Assembly (NCBI RefSeq): GCF_007362775.1
Contig: NZ_CP041692.1
Location: 4,836,001-4,900,000, forward strand
Length of the DNA: 64,000 bases
DNA from: Microlunatus elymi
GTDB lineage: Bacteria; Actinomycetota; Actinomycetes; Propionibacteriales; Propionibacteriaceae
Direction: 5' to 3'
This document shows, one piece after another, positions 59,253 to 64,000 of this stretch. The notes beneath the pieces were generated by a model, which saw only the letters and a program-made list of their open reading frames with translations, did no database searches and had not been told where the DNA came from. Position 1 is the stretch's first letter. Every line of letters begins with the position of its first letter. The position numbers and the translations under genes were made by a program.

Positions 59253-59828
59253 CCGCGCCACATGGGTCTTGACGGTCGCATCGCTGATCACCAATTCGCT
59301 GGCGATCTCGGCGTTGGACAGGCCACGCGCCAGCCTGGCCAGAACCTCGCGTTCACGATCGCTGAGCAGCCGCACCTTCTCCGGCAGCACCAGATCACCC
59401 GGCGGCGGTAGCCGGACGAACCGGTCGATCATCCGGCGGACGACTGTGGGAGCCAGCAGCGCGTCGCCGCGTGCCACAGCCCGGACCGCATCGACCAGTT
59501 GAGCCCGCGGGGCGTCCTTCACCAGATAGCCGCTGGCACCGGCCCGCAGCGCGGCATAGACATAATCGTCCAGGTCGAACGTGGTCAGGATCAGCACCCG
59601 GGCACCGCTGCCCGCGGCAGCCAACCGCTGGGTCGTCTCGATGCCGTCCAGAGCAGGCATCCGGATGTCCATCAGGACAACGTCGGGCTGCAGCGCGGAG
59701 ACCAGGCGAAGACAGTCTCGGCCGTCCGTCGCCTCCCCCACCACGTCGATGTCGGGCTCGAAATCCAGGATCAGCCGGAACCCGGTCCGGACCAGCTCCT
59801 GATCGTCGACGATGAGCAGCCGGATCAC
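59109..59828 (-). CDS. NarL-type response regulator
   Basis: The 239-residue protein has a receiver domain ([20 protein letters not shown], the phosphoacceptor Asp in [15 protein letters not shown], the conserved Lys in GYLVKDAP) and a LuxR-type helix-turn-helix ([20 protein letters not shown], then [20 protein letters not shown]). It receives phosphate from the histidine kinase whose gene it follows. The start is GTG 59828, overlapping the kinase stop (GTGA). The 3' end overlaps the 3' end of edd on the other strand. The regulon is unknown. Confidence 0.93.
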   Translation of the reverse strand: MIRLLIVDDQELVRTGFRLILDFEPDIDVVGEATDGRDCLRLVSALQPDVVLMDIRMPALDGIETTQRLAAAGSGARVLILTTFDLDDYVYAALRAGASGYLVKDAPRAQLVDAVRAVARGDALLAPTVVRRMIDRFVRLPPPGDLVLPEKVRLLSDREREVLARLARGLSNAEIASELVISDATVKTHVARLLSKLGVRDRIQAIVLAYETGFIRPGDRPDSGKNVGLDRPDGLKFRG

Positions 59829-60967
59829 AACGACTCCGCTCCCAGCGGCAGCCGGACGCTCACCCTGAATCCGTCGCCGTCTGGCCCGGACTCGAGTACG
59901 CCGCCGACCGCATGCGTCCGCTCGGTGATGCCGACCAGGCCGACGCCCGAGCCGAACGATCGGGCCGCGCCGGCGGGCGCACCGTTGACGACCTCGATCC
60001 GAAGCACCCGATCGACGATCTCCATCCGCAGATCGGCGACCGATCCCGGCGCGTGCCGGGCGACGTTGGTCAACGCCTCCTGGACGATCCGGTACGTCGC
60101 TCGGTCGATCGCCGGCGGCAACGGCTGCGATCGCAGCTCGACCCGGGATCTCAGCTGGATGCCCAGCAGCCGTGCGCTGTCGAGCAGCTGATCGAGCTGA
60201 GCCATCCCGACCGGCGGTCTTAAGCCGGATTCCGCGTCGTCGTCTCGCAGGTGATGCAACACGGTCCGGATCTCGCCCAGCGAGCGCCGTGCGCTGCCCG
60301 CGATCACGGTCAGCGGCTGCCGGGCCAACCCAGGATCGCGATCCAATGCGGCGCCGGCTGCTTCGGCCTGAACCGCGATCACGCTGAGGTTGTGCGCCAC
60401 CGTGTCGTGCAACTCCCGGGCGATCTGCAACCGTTCCTCGGCGATGGCCAGCCGCACCAGTTGGGCGTGATCCTTCTCCACCGACCGGATCCGGTGCAGC
60501 CAGCGGCGACTGGATCGGCCGAGCAGCCACGTACCGCCGAACAGTACGGCGATGAAGACGTAGTCCACGCCGTTGTCGATCCGCTCCTGTGCCAGCAGCA
60601 GCGCCAACATGGCCAGCCCGATCAGGGCCGCGGTGCCCTCCTGATAGCCGGCGGCGACCGAATACATCACCAGAATCAGCACCACCAGTGACCAGAGCGA
60701 TCCCGGCGACTGACTGAGCAACGCCTGCAGCAGGCCGGCGATACAGACCGCTGCCGCCGAGACGACCGGTGCCCGGGTCCGCCAGGCCAACGACCCGGTC
60801 ATCACGACGGCGACCGGCAGGGTCAGCGCGAGCGGCCCCTCGTCGGGGTGACCAGTCAGCACGCTGATGACGGCGATCACGGTGAGCACGGCCGAGAGCG
60901 CCAGGTCGGAGCGCGGAAATCCCCCGATCCGACGGGTCCACCAGACACCGAACCGGCCGCCCACCAC
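59825..60967 (-). CDS. Sensor histidine kinase (NarL/DesK type)
   Basis: The 380-residue kinase has about five N-terminal membrane segments, a dimerisation helix with the phosphoacceptor histidine in RLQIARELHDTVAHNLSVIA (HisKA_3 type), and the ATPase domain with ATYRIVQEALTNVARHAPGS and FGSGVGLVGITERTHAVGG. There is no extracytoplasmic sensor domain, so signals probably come through the membrane segments. The stop overlaps the response regulator start, so the two are co-translated. The start at 60967 is GTG; nearby alternatives are possible. Confidence 0.92.
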   Translation of the reverse strand: MVGGRFGVWWTRRIGGFPRSDLALSAVLTVIAVISVLTGHPDEGPLALTLPVAVVMTGSLAWRTRAPVVSAAAVCIAGLLQALLSQSPGSLWSLVVLILVMYSVAAGYQEGTAALIGLAMLALLLAQERIDNGVDYVFIAVLFGGTWLLGRSSRRWLHRIRSVEKDHAQLVRLAIAEERLQIARELHDTVAHNLSVIAVQAEAAGAALDRDPGLARQPLTVIAGSARRSLGEIRTVLHHLRDDDAESGLRPPVGMAQLDQLLDSARLLGIQLRSRVELRSQPLPPAIDRATYRIVQEALTNVARHAPGSVADLRMEIVDRVLRIEVVNGAPAGAARSFGSGVGLVGITERTHAVGGVLESGPDGDGFRVSVRLPLGAESL

Positions 60968-61192
60968 GCGATCACTCTATTCACCAGAAGGGCGGGCCGG
61001 CGTCGTCCGCGCGAATGATCTCTGCCCGCCGGACGGGCTACCCCGAGCCCGCCTCGGGCGTCAGCGGCCGTGGCGTTGCGGCGGTCTGCGACGGCCGCAG
61101 ATTCGCTCCGCCGGCCGACGCGACAGAACCGGCCCCGGCGCCATCGTGGTCTGGTCCCCAGATCGGGACGAAACCACGAAAGGAACGCAATC

Positions 61193-61867
61193 ATGCCTCA
61201 ACAGACCTGGCGGATCATCGGAGCCATCACGCTCCTCATCGGCCTTGCCAGCCTGATCATCACCACCCCGATGCAGTGGGCACTGACCGCCGGCGGCGGC
61301 GATCCCGCGCGGGTGGCCGCGACGCACCCGGATGCCTGGACGGTGATGGGATTGTTTGCCGTACTCGGCCCGGCGGTGTGGATCATCGGGGTCCTGACTG
61401 TCGCGAGGTCAGCCAACGGCCGGGGCTGGCTGCTCAGCACGATCGGCGGACTGATCGCCTCGCTGGCGTTGGCCTGCGGCGTCGGGCACCTTGCGGTCTA
61501 CTTCACGCTGCTGGGCGATCTGACCGGTGCCGGGCTCCAGCAGTCGACGATCCGCGCGGTGCTGTCAGCCGACGGCGCCAACCCCATCTCAACGACCCTG
61601 CTGCTGGTCTTCCTGGCCGGCTTCACCATCGGCCCGGTGCTGCTGAGCGTCGGCCTGCGACGAGCAGGCCTGGTGCCGGTCTGGCTGCCGGTCGCGGCGG
61701 TGATTGCCGGTGTCGCCAACTTCGCCGGCGGTCCTGTCGCCGGCTCGATCCAGCTGGTGATGCTGATCGCGACCTATCTGCCGATGGCAAGAGTCCTGCA
61801 ACGTGCGAACCCGGAGAGCACAACAACCCGCGCCGGATCAGCAGACGACAACCGCCTTCGGGTCTGA
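61193..61867 (+). CDS. Multi-spanning membrane protein
   Basis: The 224-residue protein has about six hydrophobic segments, for example IIGAITLLIGLASLIITTP, VMGLFAVLGPAVWIIGVLTV, LLLVFLAGFTIGPVLLSVGL and LPVAAVIAGVANFAGGP. The N-terminus is short and the C-terminus is hydrophilic. No family was recognised. ATG 61193 is preceded by AAAGGA at a spacing of 7 bases, which fixes the start; the frame is open upstream but not protein-like. It stands divergent from the histidine kinase. Confidence 0.7.
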   Translation: MPQQTWRIIGAITLLIGLASLIITTPMQWALTAGGGDPARVAATHPDAWTVMGLFAVLGPAVWIIGVLTVARSANGRGWLLSTIGGLIASLALACGVGHLAVYFTLLGDLTGAGLQQSTIRAVLSADGANPISTTLLLVFLAGFTIGPVLLSVGLRRAGLVPVWLPVAAVIAGVANFAGGPVAGSIQLVMLIATYLPMARVLQRANPESTTTRAGSADDNRLRV

Positions 61868-61936
61868 AGGCGGTGCTGACATCGACGCGGGTATTGGGGG
61901 GCCAGCGAACCGGGGACGGTTCTCCTGGCGCCGGAC

Positions 61937-62038
61937 TTACTTGCCTGCGCGGCGGCGCTGGATGCGCGTACGCTTCAGCAGCTTGCGGTGCTTCTTCTTC
62001 GCCATCCGCTTCCGGCGCTTCTTGATAACCGAACCCAC
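61937..62038 (-). CDS. 30S ribosomal protein bS22 (AURKAIP1/COX24 domain)
   Basis: This 33-residue, very basic protein begins [20 protein letters not shown] and ends [12 protein letters not shown], the sequence of the small actinobacterial protein bS22 found in mycobacterial ribosomes. The start is GTG 62038, which has GGAGAGG 6 bases upstream. It is much shorter than annotation programs usually accept. It sits between the membrane protein gene and the insertion sequence. The recognition rests on the sequence pattern and is quite secure. Confidence 0.88.
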
Positions 62039-62241
62039 GTGTGGACCTCTCCATCTCCCCAGGTCAGCGACCCGGGACCAACACCCTGTTGGCATTTGCA
62101 CGATTGTCGACCGGGAACTCACACCTGACGGCGTGCCCCTCACAGTTTGCAGGGGCCGGACAAGACAGTGATGCTACCCGTGCGGGGCACACCCGCGCGA
62201 ATCCGCGTTGACTCATCGAAAATGCCCGCGTAGGTCGTGTC

Positions 62242-62268
62242 GTTGACTCATCTCAAGTTGCCCGCGTG
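62242..62268 (+). repeat. Left inner terminal inverted repeat of the IS
   Basis: Its core is GTTGACTCATCTCAAGTTGC followed by CCGCGTG; it matches the inverted copy at 63563-63589 with four mismatches. An outer tandem copy lies at 62207-62230. Confidence 0.85.
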
Positions 62269-62282
62269 GGACCTCTCGTTGG

Positions 62283-63578
62283 ATGGAGCTCTCGATGGCG
62301 GCGCGGAAGGCGATCACTCAAGCCCAGTTGGACAAGTGGCCGAAGGCGACGAAGGCGGAGAAGTCGGCGATCTTGGATGCGGTCTGCCAGGTGACGGGCT
62401 GGCATCGTGATCATGCCCGCAAGGCGATCCGGATCGCGTTGGCCCACCGTGCCCACGGTGGCCCGCCTCCGCGTAAGCAGCGTGAGCCGGTGCTGACCTA
62501 CGACCAGGCCGCGGTCGATCTGCTGCAACGCTGTTGGGCCGTGCTGGACGGGCCGAGCGGCAAACGGTTGAAACCGGCCCTGGCCGACGTGTTGAACAAC
62601 CTGGCCCGGCACGGCCACCTCGACGGCATCGACCCCACGGTGATCGCCCAGGTCCGGCAGATGTCACCGGCCACCATCGACCGCCGGCTGGCACCGGCCC
62701 GGATCGGTCTGGTCGCAGGCAAGGGCATCTCCCACACCCGGCCCGGATCGTTGCTGAAATCGTCGATCCCGATGAAAACCTGGCACGAGTGGAACGAGTC
62801 GATCCCCGGCATCATCCAGATCGACCTGGTCGGCCACGACGGCGGCGACGCCAACGGCCACTTCCACTACAGCCTCGATGCCACCGATGTGGCCACCGGC
62901 TGGACCGAAACGATCACCGTCAGGTCCAAGGGCGAGCGGATCGTGGCCGCCGGGCTGGAACAGCTCTGGCTGCGTTTTCCCTTCCACGTCAGTGGAATCC
63001 ACTCCGACAACGGTTCGGAGTTCATCAACCACCACCTGCTGAAATGGTGCACCACCCGCAAGATCAACTTCTCCCGCGGCCGCGCCTCACACTCCAACGA
63101 TCAAGCCCACGTCGAGCAGAAGAACTGGTCGGTGGTCCGCCGCAACGTGGGCTACTACCGCTACGACAGCCCGCGCGAGCTCGACCTGCTGAACCAGGTC
63201 TGGCCGCTGGTCTCACTCCAGGTCAACCTGTTCCTGCCCCAGCAACGCCTGATCTCCAAAACCCGCCACGGCGCCACCGTCACCAAACGCCACGACACCG
63301 CCGCCACCCCGATGGATCGACTCCTCACCCGGTTCGGCGACATGGTCGACCCCCACGACCTTGACCGGTTGCAGACCCTGCACCACGACACCGACATCGA
63401 GCAGCTGAAATATCAGATCACCGACCTCCAGGCCAACCTGCTCGAACTGGCCCGACGCCGAGGCCAGGTCCAACGCCGAGCCAAGACCAACCACGTCTAC
63501 CTCAGCAAACGCAAAATGCCCCGAACCAAGCGGGCACCTTCCGATGAGTCAACGACTCAAAACACGCGGGCATCTTGA
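62283..63578 (+). CDS. DDE transposase with integrase core
   Basis: The 431-residue transposase has an N-terminal helix-turn-helix (about 10-60; TKAEKSAILDAVCQVTGWHR), and an rve-type DDE catalytic domain: the first Asp in IIQIDLVGHDGGDANGHFHY, the second in VSGIHSDNGSEFINHHLL, and the Glu in SNDQAHVEQKNWSVVRRNVG. The C-terminal part is helical and basic. It moves the IS described above. The frame is intact, so the element may be active. The start at 62283 follows the left repeats; ATG 62295 is an alternative. Confidence 0.92.
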   Translation: MELSMAARKAITQAQLDKWPKATKAEKSAILDAVCQVTGWHRDHARKAIRIALAHRAHGGPPPRKQREPVLTYDQAAVDLLQRCWAVLDGPSGKRLKPALADVLNNLARHGHLDGIDPTVIAQVRQMSPATIDRRLAPARIGLVAGKGISHTRPGSLLKSSIPMKTWHEWNESIPGIIQIDLVGHDGGDANGHFHYSLDATDVATGWTETITVRSKGERIVAAGLEQLWLRFPFHVSGIHSDNGSEFINHHLLKWCTTRKINFSRGRASHSNDQAHVEQKNWSVVRRNVGYYRYDSPRELDLLNQVWPLVSLQVNLFLPQQRLISKTRHGATVTKRHDTAATPMDRLLTRFGDMVDPHDLDRLQTLHHDTDIEQLKYQITDLQANLLELARRRGQVQRRAKTNHVYLSKRKMPRTKRAPSDESTTQNTRAS

Positions 63579-63589
63579 CATGAGGCAAC
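63563..63589 (-). repeat. Right outer terminal inverted repeat of the IS
   Basis: CACGCGGGCATCTTGACATG followed by AGGCAAC; it is the inverted copy of 62242-62268. An inner tandem copy lies at 63530-63553. Confidence 0.85.
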
Positions 63590-63678
63590 ATGGAATCGTA
63601 GCCGCACGGCCGCCGGATGGGCGCTCGGCGGGCGACCGGCTCGTTGACGAGCGCGTCGGGTTCGGCTGGAATCGGTGC

Positions 63679-64000
63679 GTGCATCCTGCTGAGGTGACGG
63701 CGCTGGCCGGCCGGCTGGGCATCAGCCCCACCGGTGTGCCGACGCCGGTCACACCGGGTCTGAGCGGCAACGAGCTGTGGCGGTTGAGCACTGCGGACGG
63801 CGATCGGGTCCTGCGGGTGTTTCCGCCCGGAACACCGATCGAGCTCGCCGATCGCGAGGTCGCCGCGCACCGATCAGCCGCCGAGCACGGCCTTCGGACA
63901 CCACGGGTGATCGGCACCGCCGAGGTCGCCAGTCGCCCGGCACTGGCGATGGACTGGGTCGAGGGCGTCTCGGTGGCGGACGCCCTGTGGTCCGGCGAAG
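63679..64000 (+). CDS. Phosphotransferase family protein, 5' part
   Basis: The frame runs off the end of the window. It reads LAGRLGISPTGVPTPVTPGL, then SGNELWRLSTADGDRVLRVF, and later ALAMDWVEGVSVADALWSGE. This is the N-terminal lobe of an aminoglycoside phosphotransferase-like (APH/choline kinase-like) enzyme, with the glycine-rich loop and the lysine/arginine strand. GTG 63679 and GTG 63694 are possible starts. The insertion sequence ends about 90 bases upstream and may have replaced its natural promoter. Confidence 0.7.
   Translation, partial: MHPAEVTALAGRLGISPTGVPTPVTPGLSGNELWRLSTADGDRVLRVFPPGTPIELADREVAAHRSAAEHGLRTPRVIGTAEVASRPALAMDWVEGVSVADALWSGE

Larger units (their letters stand above)
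62207..63589 (+). mobile_element. Insertion sequence with doubled terminal repeats
   Basis: The element spans 1383 bases and carries one transposase gene. At each end the same binding-site-like sequence occurs twice: left at 62207-62230 and 62242-62268, right as inverted copies at 63530-63553 and 63563-63589. The sites 62242-62268 and 63563-63589 match at most of 27 positions. No target duplication is evident next to either end. All elements look intact. The family (IS481/ISNCY-like) is inferred from the transposase. Confidence 0.85.

Noticed and set aside
62207-63589. Target site duplication next to the IS
   Set aside because: The bases on either side of the element (AATCCGC on the left, ATGGAAT on the right) do not match, for either the outer or the inner repeat as the boundary.

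Overview
The window is high-GC DNA with short intergenic gaps and ATGA or GTGA overlaps between genes, as expected of an actinobacterium. The gene set suggests a member of the Propionibacteriaceae related to Microlunatus: mycothione reductase, ribosomal protein bS22, DUF2510 proteins, a PPK2 polyphosphate kinase, a DUF222/13E12-type HNH gene and a Rex-headed heme operon. This placement is inferred from gene content, not from a search.

Layout. 1-3756: the 3' part of a MalT-like LuxR regulator, then two mirror-image gene pairs, each a DUF6325-like protein plus a SHOCT protein. 3806-13147: a phosphate/polyphosphate region with a CYTH-like protein, a P-type cation ATPase overlapping a PPK2 kinase, a small membrane protein, and pstSCAB behind a PHO-box-like repeat. 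13161-16290: a GrpB-family gene and a frameshifted HNH endonuclease gene flanked on both sides by one palindromic repeat family, followed by a phosphatase remnant. 16343-26238: two tandem DUF2510 membrane proteins, a GH3 lipoprotein, mycothione reductase, a second GrpB protein, two GNATs, a nucleotidyltransferase, a NUDIX-methyltransferase fusion and a hydrolase. Many of these genes have a -10 element 6-7 bases before the start codon, which suggests leaderless mRNAs.

26468-41109 is one long minus-strand block for heme and cytochrome c: rex, hemA, hemC, cobA-hemD, hemB, hemL, a histidine phosphatase, resA, ccdA, resB and ccsB. A promoter with a Rex operator-like site precedes rex. An AAA ATPase gene and a VapBC-type toxin-antitoxin pair interrupt the block between hemD and hemB. 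41763-52441 holds a large MalT-like regulator and, divergent from it, narGHJI plus a narK-type transporter. Heme supply, c-type cytochrome maturation, redox sensing by Rex and nitrate respiration therefore lie next to each other and probably serve low-oxygen growth.

52570-61867 carries an L-rhamnose mutarotase-like protein, a glutaredoxin-like protein, a HAD phosphatase, a MazG-like pyrophosphohydrolase, a CDF metal exporter, a ROK regulator divergent from 6-phosphogluconate dehydratase (Entner-Doudoroff pathway), a two-component system and a membrane protein. The end of the window has bS22, an intact insertion sequence with doubled terminal repeats (62207-63589) and the start of a phosphotransferase gene cut by the window edge.

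Two families of dispersed repeats sit inside real genes as in-frame inserts (ccsB, hemC, the HNH gene, resB). The most attractive functional hypothesis is a polyphosphate-linked cation pump (CYTH, P-type ATPase and PPK2) next to the phosphate-starvation transporter.
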